A DNA stretch of 64,000 nt. Source: Gordonia insulae. GTDB lineage: Bacteria > Actinomycetota > Actinomycetes > Mycobacteriales > Mycobacteriaceae. Every line of letters begins with the position of its first letter. Within the stretch, counting starts at the first letter, position 1. The stretch is taken from the NCBI RefSeq assembly GCF_003855095.1, contig NZ_CP033972.1, positions 1,054,001 to 1,118,000 of the forward strand, read 5' to 3'. Of this stretch, positions 1 to 7,876 are shown piece after piece. The notes beneath the pieces are model-generated. The model ran no database searches. It saw only the letters and a program-made list of their open reading frames with translations, and was not told the DNA's origin. The translations under genes were made by a program, and so were the position numbers.

Positions 1-774
1 GGCGTCCCCGCGCTCCTCGAGCCCGCGCACGTAGTCGGCGATCTCCTCGTCGTCCTCGGTCATCTCGGTCACCGCGCGCTCCCACTCCTCGGCCTGCTCG
101 GGCAGGGTGCCCAGCGGCACCTCGATGTCGAGCACCTCCTCCACCCGATTGAGCAGGGCGACGGTCGCCTTGGGGTTCGGCGGCGTGGACACGTAGTGGG
201 GGACCGCGGCCCAGAAGGAGACCGCCGGGAGGCCGGCCTGGACGAACAGGTCCTGCAGCACGCCGGTGATCCCGGTGGGCCCCTCGTAGCGGCTCTCGGC
301 AAGGTTGAAGCGGGCCGCGGACTCGCTGCTGTAGGCGGTGCCGGTGACCGGGACCGGCCGGGTGTGGGGGGTGTCGGCGAGCAGGGCGCCCAGCATCACG
401 GTGGTCTCGACGTCCAGCGACCTGGCGAGGTCGACGATCTCCGCGCAGAAGGAGCGCCAGCGCATGTTCGGCTCGATCCCGCGGACGAGTACGATGTCAC
501 GGTCCGCACCATGGGGGGTGCAGTACGAGATGGACGTGGTGGGCCAGTCGATTCGTCGGGTGACCCCGTCGACCTGCTTGACCGTGGGCCGGTTGACCTG
601 GAAGTCGTAGTAGTCATCGGAGTCGATGTCCACCAGGGGAACGGTGTCCCAGGTGAGGGCGAGATGCTCGATCGCACTGCTGGCCGCGTCCCCGGCGTCG
701 TTCCACCCCTCGAAGGCGGCCAACAGGATGGGCCTGCGCAGCTGGGGAAGGTTCGACCTCTGCTCAGCGTTCAC
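1..774 (-). CDS. PAC2 family protein, 3' end beyond window
   Basis: The reverse frame is open from a GTG at 774 to the window edge (258 codons, no stop), so the C-terminus is missing. The product starts MNAEQRSNLPQLRRP and has the conserved PAC2 stretch AFEGWNDAGDAASSA at about residues 19-33, followed by the GIEPNMRW and LGALLADTPHTRP blocks. PAC2 proteins resemble eukaryotic proteasome assembly chaperone 2; the actinobacterial members (Rv2125 type) have no proven role. The GTG start is supported by a TAGGCT hexamer 6 nt upstream, which suggests a leaderless transcript. It is divergent from metH, as in mycobacteria. The family call is firm; any link to the proteasome genes 14 kb away is speculation. 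Confidence 0.88.
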   Translation of the reverse strand, partial: MNAEQRSNLPQLRRPILLAAFEGWNDAGDAASSAIEHLALTWDTVPLVDIDSDDYYDFQVNRPTVKQVDGVTRRIDWPTTSISYCTPHGADRDIVLVRGIEPNMRWRSFCAEIVDLARSLDVETTVMLGALLADTPHTRPVPVTGTAYSSESAARFNLAESRYEGPTGITGVLQDLFVQAGLPAVSFWAAVPHYVSTPPNPKATVALLNRVEEVLDIEVPLGTLPEQAEEWERAVTEMTEDDEEIADYVRGLEERGDA

Positions 775-780
775 TGAACC

Positions 781-786
781 AGCCTA
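781..786 (-). promoter_or_regulatory. -10 hexamer TAGGCT, leaderless promoter of the PAC2 gene
   Basis: TAGGCT on the minus strand lies exactly 6 nt before the GTG at 774. TANNNT at this spacing is the signature of leaderless transcription in mycobacteria and relatives. No Shine-Dalgarno sequence precedes the GTG. Confidence 0.55.
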
Positions 787-812
787 CGACCGAACCCCGA
801 GAGAGGGCGAAC

Positions 813-818
813 TACGCT
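813..818 (+). promoter_or_regulatory. -10 hexamer TACGCT, leaderless promoter of metH
   Basis: TACGCT is followed by 7 nt and then the metH ATG at 826. There is no room for a 5' leader or a riboswitch between the two divergent genes (51 bp). Confidence 0.55.
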
Positions 819-825
819 GACAACC

Positions 826-3800
826 ATGCCGACCCGCACCACCGACCCGTCCGCGTACGACACGACATTCCTCACCGCGATGTCGCGTCGTGTGCTGATC
901 GGCGATGGGGCCATGGGCACCATGCTGCAGGCGGCCGACCTGACCCTCGACGACTTCAACGATCTCGAGGGCTGCAACGAGATCCTCAACGACACCCGCC
1001 CCGATGTCCTCGCCGACATCCATCGCGCGTACTTCGAGGCCGGTGCGGACGCGGTCGAGACCAACACCTTCGGCTGCAACCTCTCCAACCTCGGCGACTA
1101 CGACATCGCCGATCGTATCCAGGAGCTCTCCTACAAGGGCACCGCGATCGCGCGGGGCGTGGCCGACGAGATGGGTCCGTCCGCGGACGGTACGGCGCGG
1201 TTCGTGCTCGGTTCGATCGGACCCGGCACCAAACTGCCCAGTCTCGGGCACACCACCTTCGCGGTGATCCGGGACGCCTACTTCGAATGCGTCGCGGGCA
1301 TGCTCGAGGGCGGTGCGGACGCGATCCTGATCGAGACGTCTCAGGATCTGCTGCAGGTCAAGGCGGCGATCGTGGCCGCACGACGGGCGATGAGTCACCT
1401 GGGCCGGCACATCCCGATCATCAGCCACGTGACGGTGGAGACCACCGGCACGATGCTGCTGGGTTCGGAGATCGGGGCGGCGTTGACCGCCATCGAGCCG
1501 CTCGGCGTCGACATGATCGGTCTGAACTGCGCGACCGGCCCCGCCGAGATGAGCGAGCACCTGCGCTACCTGTCGCGCCACGCCCGCATCCCGGTGTCGG
1601 TGATGCCCAATGCCGGTCTACCGGTTCTGGGGCCGAAGGGGGCCGAGTACCCTCTGCAACCCGATGAGTTGGCCACGGCGCTCGGCGATTTCGTGTCCGA
1701 TTTCGGGCTCTCCTTCGTCGGCGGGTGCTGCGGCACGACGCCCGAGCACATCCGGCAGGTCGCCGAGCGGGTCGCCGAGATCTCCCCGGCCGCTCGCGAA
1801 CCGGAGCACGTGGCGGAGACGTCGTCGCTCTACACCGCGGTCCCGTTCGATCAGGACGCCAGCTTCCTGGTGATCGGGGAGCGCACGAACACCAACGGTT
1901 CCAAGGCGTTTCGCGAGGCGATGATCGCCGAGGACTACCAGAAGTGCCTGGACACCGCGAAGGACCAGACGCGCGACGGTGCCCACATGCTCGACCTCAA
2001 CGTGGACTACGTGGGCCGCGACGGCGCGGTCGACATGACCGCGCTGGCAAGCCGATTCGCGACGTCGTCGACCCTGCCCATCATGCTGGACTCCACCGAG
2101 CCGGAGGTCATCCGGGCCGGACTGGAGGCACTGGGCGGACGGTGCGCGGTCAACTCGGTGAACTACGAGGACGGCGACGGACCCACGTCACGGTTCACCC
2201 GGATCATGGAACTCGTGGTGGAGCACGGCGCCGCCGTGGTCGCCCTCACGATCGACGAAGAGGGACAGGCACGCACCGCGGACTGGAAGATCCGGATCGC
2301 GGAGCGGCTGATCACCGACATCACCGAGAACTGGGGGTTGGCCGAGGAGGACATCATCATCGATGCCCTCACGTTCCCGATCTCGACGGGCCAGGAGGAG
2401 GTGCGCCGCGACGGCATCGAGACCATCGAGGCCATCCGCCGGCTGCACGAGGCGCACCCCGACATCCACTTCACGCTCGGCATCTCGAACATCTCGTTCG
2501 GTCTCAACCCGGCCGCCCGACAGGTCCTGAACTCGGTGTTCCTGCACGAGTGCGTCCAGGTGGGTCTGGACACCGCGATCGTGCACGCGTCCAAGATCCT
2601 GCCGATGGCCCGGATTCCGGACGAGCAGCGCGAGGTCGCCCTCGACCTGGTCTACGACCGCAGACGGGATGGCTATGACCCGTTGCAGAGGCTGATGGAG
2701 CTGTTCGAGGGGGTGTCGGCGGCGTCGGCGCGGGAGTCGCGGGCCGCCGAGCTCGCCAAGCTGCCGCTGTTCGAGCGACTCGAACGCCGCATCGTCGACG
2801 GTGAACGCAACGGACTCGAGGCCGACCTCGATGCGGCGATGACCGAGAAGCCGCCGCTGGAGATCATCAACGAGACCCTGTTGTCGGGGATGAAGACGGT
2901 CGGCGAACTGTTCGGGTCGGGCCAGATGCAGCTGCCGTTCGTGCTGCAGTCCGCCGAGGTGATGAAAACCGCTGTCGCGCATCTGGAACCGCACATGGAG
3001 GCGACCGGAGAGGACGGCAAGGGTCGGATCGTGCTGGCCACCGTCAAGGGCGACGTGCACGACATCGGCAAGAACCTGGTCGACATCATCCTGTCCAACA
3101 ACGGCTACGAGGTGGTCAATCTCGGCATCAAGCAGCCGATCAACACCATCCTCGAGGCGGCCGAGGACAAGAAGGCCGACGTCATCGGCATGTCCGGCCT
3201 GCTGGTGAAATCGACCGTGGTGATGAAGGAGAACCTCGAGGAGATCAACTCCCGAGGGGTGGCCACCAGCTATCCGGTGCTCCTCGGTGGTGCCGCGTTG
3301 ACCCGCACCTATGTCGAGAACGATCTGTCCGAGACCTACGACGGTGACGTCCATTACGCGCGTGACGCGTTCGAGGGTCTGCGGTTGATGGACGAGATCA
3401 TGGCCACCAAGCGTGGCGAGGGACCGGACCCGAACAGCCCGGAAGCGTTGGCCGCCAAGGAGAAAGCCGCCGAGCGCAAGGCGCGGCACGAACGCTCGAA
3501 GCGTATCGCGGAGAAGCGCAAGGCGGCCGAGGCCCCGGTCGAGGTGCCTGCCCGTTCGGATGTGGCGGTCGACAACGCCATCCCGACCCCGCCGTTCTGG
3601 GGTACCCGGATCGTCAAGGGCGTCCCGATCGCGGATTATCTTCAGCTACTCGACGAGCGTGCGCTGTTCCTCGGGCAGTGGGGGCTGCGTGGCGCCCGTC
3701 GCGGCGAAGGGCCGTCGTACGAGGAACTGGTCGACACCGAGGGCCGCCCTCGACTGCGGTACTGGATCGATCGGCTCGCGACGGAGAACATCCTGCAGCA

Positions 3801-4410
3801 CGCGGCGGTCGTCTACGGGTACTTCCCGGCGGTGAGTGACGGGGACACCGTGCATGTGCTCGCCGAGCCGCGCCCGGATGCCGAGGTCCGCCACAGTTTC
3901 ACCTTCCCGCGTCAGCAGCGGCCCCGGTTCCTCTGCGTCGCCGACTTCATCCGGTCGCGCGAGGAGTGCGTCACGGCCGGGCAGGTCGACGTCCTGCCCT
4001 TCCAGCTCGTGACGATGGGCCAACCGATCGCCGACTTCGCGAACCGGCTCTTCGCCGAGGACGCCTACCGCGACTACCTCGAGGTGCACGGCATCGGCGT
4101 GCAGCTGACCGAGGCGCTCGCCGAGTACTGGCATCAGCGAGTCCGCAGTGAGTTGACCGTCCAGGGGACGTCGTTCGCAGGTGAGGATCCCGACGACCCC
4201 CAGGGCTTCTTCGACCTCGAGTACCGCGGTGCGCGCTTCTCGTTCGGTTACGGCGCCTGCCCGGACCTCGACGACCGCGCGAAGATGATGGAGTTGCTGG
4301 AACCCGAACGCATCGGCGTGGTGCTGTCCGAGGAGCTGCAGCTGCATCCCGAGCAGTCGACCGACGCGTTCGTCCTCCATCATCCGGAGGCGAAGTACTT
4401 CAACACCTGA
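826..4410 (+). CDS. metH: Cobalamin-dependent methionine synthase
   Basis: This 1194-residue cytoplasmic enzyme transfers methyl from 5-methyltetrahydrofolate via cobalamin to homocysteine, giving methionine. Four modules appear in order. The homocysteine domain (1 to about 330) has zinc ligands C235 (GLNCATGP) and C301/C302 (GGCCGTT). The pterin domain starts near 346 (VIGERTNTNGSK). The B12 cap and B12-binding domain have the base-off motif D743-V-H745-D-I-G748. The C-terminal AdoMet activation domain has R1134 in RGARFSFGYGACPDL. A charged, probably helical linker rich in K, E and R joins the last two modules. Length is typical of the full-length family. No cobalamin riboswitch precedes it, although it uses B12; cobalamin biosynthesis genes lie 30 kb downstream. 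Confidence 0.97.
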   Translation: MPTRTTDPSAYDTTFLTAMSRRVLIGDGAMGTMLQAADLTLDDFNDLEGCNEILNDTRPDVLADIHRAYFEAGADAVETNTFGCNLSNLGDYDIADRIQELSYKGTAIARGVADEMGPSADGTARFVLGSIGPGTKLPSLGHTTFAVIRDAYFECVAGMLEGGADAILIETSQDLLQVKAAIVAARRAMSHLGRHIPIISHVTVETTGTMLLGSEIGAALTAIEPLGVDMIGLNCATGPAEMSEHLRYLSRHARIPVSVMPNAGLPVLGPKGAEYPLQPDELATALGDFVSDFGLSFVGGCCGTTPEHIRQVAERVAEISPAAREPEHVAETSSLYTAVPFDQDASFLVIGERTNTNGSKAFREAMIAEDYQKCLDTAKDQTRDGAHMLDLNVDYVGRDGAVDMTALASRFATSSTLPIMLDSTEPEVIRAGLEALGGRCAVNSVNYEDGDGPTSRFTRIMELVVEHGAAVVALTIDEEGQARTADWKIRIAERLITDITENWGLAEEDIIIDALTFPISTGQEEVRRDGIETIEAIRRLHEAHPDIHFTLGISNISFGLNPAARQVLNSVFLHECVQVGLDTAIVHASKILPMARIPDEQREVALDLVYDRRRDGYDPLQRLMELFEGVSAASARESRAAELAKLPLFERLERRIVDGERNGLEADLDAAMTEKPPLEIINETLLSGMKTVGELFGSGQMQLPFVLQSAEVMKTAVAHLEPHMEATGEDGKGRIVLATVKGDVHDIGKNLVDIILSNNGYEVVNLGIKQPINTILEAAEDKKADVIGMSGLLVKSTVVMKENLEEINSRGVATSYPVLLGGAALTRTYVENDLSETYDGDVHYARDAFEGLRLMDEIMATKRGEGPDPNSPEALAAKEKAAERKARHERSKRIAEKRKAAEAPVEVPARSDVAVDNAIPTPPFWGTRIVKGVPIADYLQLLDERALFLGQWGLRGARRGEGPSYEELVDTEGRPRLRYWIDRLATENILQHAAVVYGYFPAVSDGDTVHVLAEPRPDAEVRHSFTFPRQQRPRFLCVADFIRSREECVTAGQVDVLPFQLVTMGQPIADFANRLFAEDAYRDYLEVHGIGVQLTEALAEYWHQRVRSELTVQGTSFAGEDPDDPQGFFDLEYRGARFSFGYGACPDLDDRAKMMELLEPERIGVVLSEELQLHPEQSTDAFVLHHPEAKYFNT

Positions 4411-4429
4411 TCGGTGCGACTGGCGAGAA

Positions 4430-4470
4430 ATCAGTTGTAGTCATACAATCGTTGTATGACTACAACTGAT
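4430..4470. promoter_or_regulatory. 41-bp perfect palindrome: nested double MarR operator over the marR promoter and start codon
   Basis: Two 19-nt arms (4430-4448 and 4452-4470) are exact reverse complements around a 3-nt centre TCG. Each arm also contains its own dyad: TTGTAGTCATACAA at 4435-4448 and TTGTATGACTACAA at 4452-4465, both TTGTA-N4-TACAA, the TTG-N8-CAA type bound by MarR dimers. The first dyad covers the -10 hexamer TACAAT; the second contains the marR ATG at 4456. Autorepression by two MarR dimers is the simplest reading (inference). Confidence 0.85.
4444..4449 (+). promoter_or_regulatory. -10 hexamer TACAAT of the marR operon
   Basis: TACAAT lies 6 nt before the marR ATG and inside the left operator dyad. 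The predicted transcript starts at or next to the ATG, so the palindrome would not be present as an RNA hairpin in full. Confidence 0.6.
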
Positions 4471-4917
4471 GCTGCGGGCGACCCGTCGGCAGTGGTGGTC
4501 CCGACCTCCACCGAACTGTGGTTCGCGATGAACAGCCTGGTCCGCGATCACGCCATGGAATCGCGGTCCCGGATCGACTCCCGCATCGACATGCCGTTCA
4601 GCCGATTCCGTGCGCTACGCCGGATCGCGGTCCGCGACCTGACCCAGAGCGATCTGGCCAGGCGTCTCGGTATCGATGCGCCGGCGACGAGTGTGATCGT
4701 CAACGACCTCGTCGACCGTGGACTGGTCACCCGGGAACACCACCCGACCGATCGCCGCTTCAAGGTGGTGACCATCACCGACGCCGGTCGGCAGATCGTC
4801 GACTCGGTGATCGCGGATCCGACCGCCGCACCCGACATGTTCACCGCGCTCGACGACGAGCAACGACGCCATCTCGGAACCCTGTTGACCACACTGCGCG
4901 AGGCGGCCGAATCATGA
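4456..4917 (+). CDS. MarR family transcriptional regulator
   Basis: This 153-residue winged-helix regulator has a recognition region around residues 58-85 (LTQSDLARRLGIDAPATS), and the wing DRRFKVVTITDAG follows. MarR proteins bind palindromic operators as dimers and usually release DNA on binding a phenolic or drug-like ligand. The ATG sits inside a large palindrome with no Shine-Dalgarno sequence, so leaderless translation is likely; a start at 4528 also lacks one and would remove N-terminal helix residues. Its stop overlaps the start of an MFS exporter (ATGA). This is the standard regulator plus efflux pump arrangement, so it probably represses itself, the exporter and the third gene. The ligand is unknown. 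Confidence 0.93.
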   Translation: MTTTDAAGDPSAVVVPTSTELWFAMNSLVRDHAMESRSRIDSRIDMPFSRFRALRRIAVRDLTQSDLARRLGIDAPATSVIVNDLVDRGLVTREHHPTDRRFKVVTITDAGRQIVDSVIADPTAAPDMFTALDDEQRRHLGTLLTTLREAAES

Positions 4918-6431
4918 ACGCTCCGAACATCACCGGGCCGGGTACGGACATCTCCGAACTGAGCACGCGCCGCCGGATGGCGATCCTAGCGACGTGTTGT
5001 CTGAGTCTGTTCATCGTCGGCATCGACACGTCGGGGGTCAATGTGGCCCTGCCGTCGATCAGTGCCGATCTCGGCGCGTCCGAATCGCAGCTGCAGTGGG
5101 TCGTCGACGCCTACACGCTGGTCCTCGCCAGCCTGCTGATGCTCGGCGGGTCCCTGGGTGACCGATGGGGGCGCAAGCGTGTCTTCCAGGTCGGGCTCAC
5201 CGTTTTCGGGCTCGGCTCCATCCTGTGTTCGTTGTCGGTGTCTCCGGAGATGCTCATCGGCGCCCGGATGTTGCAGGCCGTCGGCGGCGCGATGATGAAT
5301 CCGGTCGCCATGTCGATCATCACCAACACCTTCACCGAGCCCCGCGAAAGGGCGCGAGCCATCGGTATGTGGGGGACGGCCATCGGTGTGAGCATGGCGC
5401 TCGGCCCACTGGTCGGGGGTGCCCTGGTCGACGGGATCGGCTGGGAGGCCATCTTCTGGCTGAACGTGCCGGTCTGTCTCGCCGCATGCGTCCTCACCGC
5501 GCTGCTCATCCCGGAATCGAAAGCGCCGCACGCCCGTCGCGCCGACCCCGCCGGGCAGTTCCTGATCCTGGTCTTCCTCGCGACCCTGACCTACGGGATC
5601 ATCGAGGGCCGCGGTCTCGGATGGGGATCGGCGTGGGTCGTCGGCGCCTTCGGCACCGCCGCAGTCGCGTTGGCCGTGTTCCTCGTCGTCGAATCGCGTC
5701 GGCGTGAGCCGTTGCTCGATCTGCGCTTCTTCCGCAGCATCCCGTTCAGCAGCTCGGTCGTCGGCGCCGTCCTGGCGTTCAGCGCGATGGGCGGATTCCT
5801 TTTCCTCAACACGCTCTACCTGCAGAGTTCTCGTGGGCTGAGTCCGCTGCAGGCCGGGTTGATGACGCTGCCGATGGCCGCGGCCAACGCCGTCTTCTCG
5901 CCTTTGTCCGGTCGCCTCGTCGGCGATCGCGGCGCCCGGCTGCCCATGGTGGGAGCGGGCGCGATGGTCCTCATCAGCGGGTTGATGCTGACCCAGACCG
6001 GTGTGGACACCAGCATGTGGTTCCTGGCGGTCGCCTACCTGTTCCTGGGTATCGGCATGGGACTGGTCAACGCACCGATCACGAACGCCGCGGTCTCGGG
6101 CATGCCGCGGGCGCAGGCGGGTGTCGCATCGGCGATCGCCTCGACCAGTCGTCAGGTCGGCATCTCGCTGGGCGTCGCGGTCTTCGGTGCGGTGGCGTTC
6201 GCCGGCATCGACGGTCCCGTCGCCGACGGTCTGCCCGAGGCGTCGCACCCCGCGTGGGCGCTGATGGCGTTGTGCGGCGTCGGGCTGATCATCGTGGGGT
6301 TCGTCTCGACGGGCCGATGGGCGGCCGCGACCGCCGAGCAGACCCGGGAACGGATTCTCGCCTCCTCCGGGGCGACCTCCCAGCGGGCTGACACCGGGTC
6401 CCCAGCATCGGCGCCGACAGTGGAGGCATGA
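4914..6431 (+). CDS. MFS drug exporter, DHA2 (EmrB/QacA) family
   Basis: The 505-residue product is highly hydrophobic, with about 14 predicted membrane segments. MFS motif A, GDRWGRKR, is at about residues 82-89 between helices 2 and 3, and a motif-C-like stretch GVSMALGPLVGGAL is in helix 5. The N-terminus VGIDTSGVNVALPSI is typical of proton-driven DHA2 multidrug exporters. The ATG overlaps the marR stop by 4 nt, and its own stop overlaps the next ATG by 4 nt, so the three genes are translationally coupled. Longer upstream extension of the frame is out-of-frame marR sequence and was discarded. Substrates are not predictable; control by the upstream MarR protein is likely. Confidence 0.93.
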   Translation: MNAPNITGPGTDISELSTRRRMAILATCCLSLFIVGIDTSGVNVALPSISADLGASESQLQWVVDAYTLVLASLLMLGGSLGDRWGRKRVFQVGLTVFGLGSILCSLSVSPEMLIGARMLQAVGGAMMNPVAMSIITNTFTEPRERARAIGMWGTAIGVSMALGPLVGGALVDGIGWEAIFWLNVPVCLAACVLTALLIPESKAPHARRADPAGQFLILVFLATLTYGIIEGRGLGWGSAWVVGAFGTAAVALAVFLVVESRRREPLLDLRFFRSIPFSSSVVGAVLAFSAMGGFLFLNTLYLQSSRGLSPLQAGLMTLPMAAANAVFSPLSGRLVGDRGARLPMVGAGAMVLISGLMLTQTGVDTSMWFLAVAYLFLGIGMGLVNAPITNAAVSGMPRAQAGVASAIASTSRQVGISLGVAVFGAVAFAGIDGPVADGLPEASHPAWALMALCGVGLIIVGFVSTGRWAAATAEQTRERILASSGATSQRADTGSPASAPTVEA

Positions 6432-7876
6432 GCCTTGCCGACCCTGCGCGCACCCGATCCGATGTCACCCGATCCGATGTCACCGAATCCGATCTGACGG
6501 ACGCCGGCGACGGGTCGCGACCACCGGCCGCGAGCCCGTCGTCGCCGCCCCGATGGCTGCGCTGGACGGTGATCGCGGTGATCGTGGCCGTCGGGCTCGG
6601 GGTGCGATGGTGGTTCCTCGACGTCGAGACCCTCGACTACCGCGCATTCCTCAGCCGGTGGTACGGCACCCTCGACAGCCAGGGCTTCGGCGCGTTCCGC
6701 GAGAAGTTCGCCGACTACAACTACCCGTATCTGTACCTGCTGTGGTTGCTCACGGTGCTGCACATCCCGGCGCTGGTGGGTGTCAAGGCGATCTCGATCG
6801 CCTTCGACCTCGTGCTCGCCGTGGTCGCGTATCGGATCGTCGCCCTGCGCACCGCTCGATACTGGCTGCGTGCCATGGCCTTCGGTATCGTCTTCCTTCT
6901 GCCGTCGGTGATCGCGAACAGTTCCTATTGGGGTCAGGCCGATGCGATCTACTCCGCGTGCGCCATCGGTGGGGTCTACTTCCTGATGCGTGCGCAGCGA
7001 GAGTCGTTGCGCCGGAACTCGATCTGGGCATGTGCATTGTTCGGCCTGGCACTCTCGTTCAAACTGCAGGCGATCTTCGTCCTGCCGGTGCTGGTCTGGT
7101 TGCTGATCCGTAGGCGGCTGCCGTGGTCCTCACTACTCGCGATCCCGGCCGTCTACCTGCTCCTCGACATCCCGGCCGTGCTCGCCGGCGCCTCGTGGTC
7201 GACCGCGTTGTCGGTGTATCTGGATCAGACCGGTTCCTATCAGCAGCTCACCCTCGGCGCGGCGAATCTGTATCAGCTGATCGCGATCGAGGGGGACGCC
7301 ACGTGGCTCGCACATCTCGGCATCGGTGCGGCCGCCGCGATCATCGTCGCCTTCCTCGCCTGGTCGCTGTGGCAGAAGCCGGCCGTGAGCCCGACGTCGA
7401 TCCTGGTGGTCGCGACGGCGTCGGCCGTCATCGTGCCGTTCCTGCTGCCGGCCATGCACGATCGCTACTTCTACACCGCGGAGATCCTCAGCGTGGTGAC
7501 GGCCTTCTATCTGCCGCTGCGGTTCGTGGTGATCCCCATCCTGATCCAGGCGTCCGCGATCGGTGTCTATCACGCGTCGTTGACCGGCGATCAGGGGCAG
7601 GCCATGGTTGGTGGACCCGCTCAGGGCGGTGCCGGACACGGCGGTGCCGGACACGGCGGTGCCGGACACGGCGGTGCCGGACCGGCCGGGCCGGGACCAG
7701 GTGCTCCAGCGCCGGGCGGGATGCATGGCAGTGGTGGCGGTTACACGTCGGGCCGCGGCGACCCGGCGCTGTCCGTCTACGCCTCGATGATGGGGCTGGC
7801 GGCGCTGGGCATGGTGTACGCGACGCTCGACACGTTCCGCCGCGCACGGTCACTCGTCTTGCGGTCGCCCGCCTGA
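6428..7876 (+). CDS. Polytopic glycosyltransferase, mannosyltransferase-like (GT-C fold)
   Basis: This 482-residue integral membrane protein resembles Gpi18/GT87-type polyprenyl-phosphate-dependent mannosyltransferases. A short Ser/Asp/Pro-rich cytoplasmic N-terminus precedes the first membrane helix at about residue 47. The first loop has D70 in LDYRAFLSRW, a GT-C-like acidic motif. SYWGQAD (D172) and PAMHDRYFY are also family-like. Near residues 398-440 a Gly/His/Pro low-complexity insert (GGAGHGGAGHGG) interrupts the C-terminal hydrophobic part; it is encoded by 15-bp repeats. It is the third gene of the marR-MFS operon (ATGA overlap). Its last 100 bp overlap the converging hydrolase gene. 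Donor and acceptor are unknown; cell-envelope lipoglycan synthesis is the likely area. Confidence 0.75.
   Translation: MSLADPARTRSDVTRSDVTESDLTDAGDGSRPPAASPSSPPRWLRWTVIAVIVAVGLGVRWWFLDVETLDYRAFLSRWYGTLDSQGFGAFREKFADYNYPYLYLLWLLTVLHIPALVGVKAISIAFDLVLAVVAYRIVALRTARYWLRAMAFGIVFLLPSVIANSSYWGQADAIYSACAIGGVYFLMRAQRESLRRNSIWACALFGLALSFKLQAIFVLPVLVWLLIRRRLPWSSLLAIPAVYLLLDIPAVLAGASWSTALSVYLDQTGSYQQLTLGAANLYQLIAIEGDATWLAHLGIGAAAAIIVAFLAWSLWQKPAVSPTSILVVATASAVIVPFLLPAMHDRYFYTAEILSVVTAFYLPLRFVVIPILIQASAIGVYHASLTGDQGQAMVGGPAQGGAGHGGAGHGGAGHGGAGPAGPGPGAPAPGGMHGSGGGYTSGRGDPALSVYASMMGLAALGMVYATLDTFRRARSLVLRSPA
6453..6497 (+). repeat. 15-bp tandem repeat at the 5' end of the glycosyltransferase gene
   Basis: CCCGATCCGATGTCA occurs exactly at 6453-6467 and 6468-6482, with a degenerate third copy to 6497. 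It encodes TRSDVTRSDVTESDLT in the disordered N-terminus. Confidence 0.8.
7631..7675 (+). repeat. 15-bp tandem repeat (three exact copies) encoding Gly-His units
   Basis: GCCGGACACGGCGGT is repeated exactly at 7631-7645, 7646-7660 and 7661-7675, with partial copies on each side. It keeps frame and encodes AGHGG units in the glycosyltransferase loop. Confidence 0.9.

Noticed and set aside
826-830. B12 riboswitch for metH
   Set aside because: Only 51 bp separate metH from the divergent PAC2 gene, and no B12 box or conserved core is present.
2188-3489. 433-codon reverse frame inside metH
   Set aside because: Antisense shadow of a GC-rich gene; His/Arg/Asp-rich translation without family motifs, and metH accounts for the region.
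6453-7675. CRISPR-like array from the 15-bp repeats
   Set aside because: Repeats are directly tandem without spacers and lie in frame in a coding sequence.
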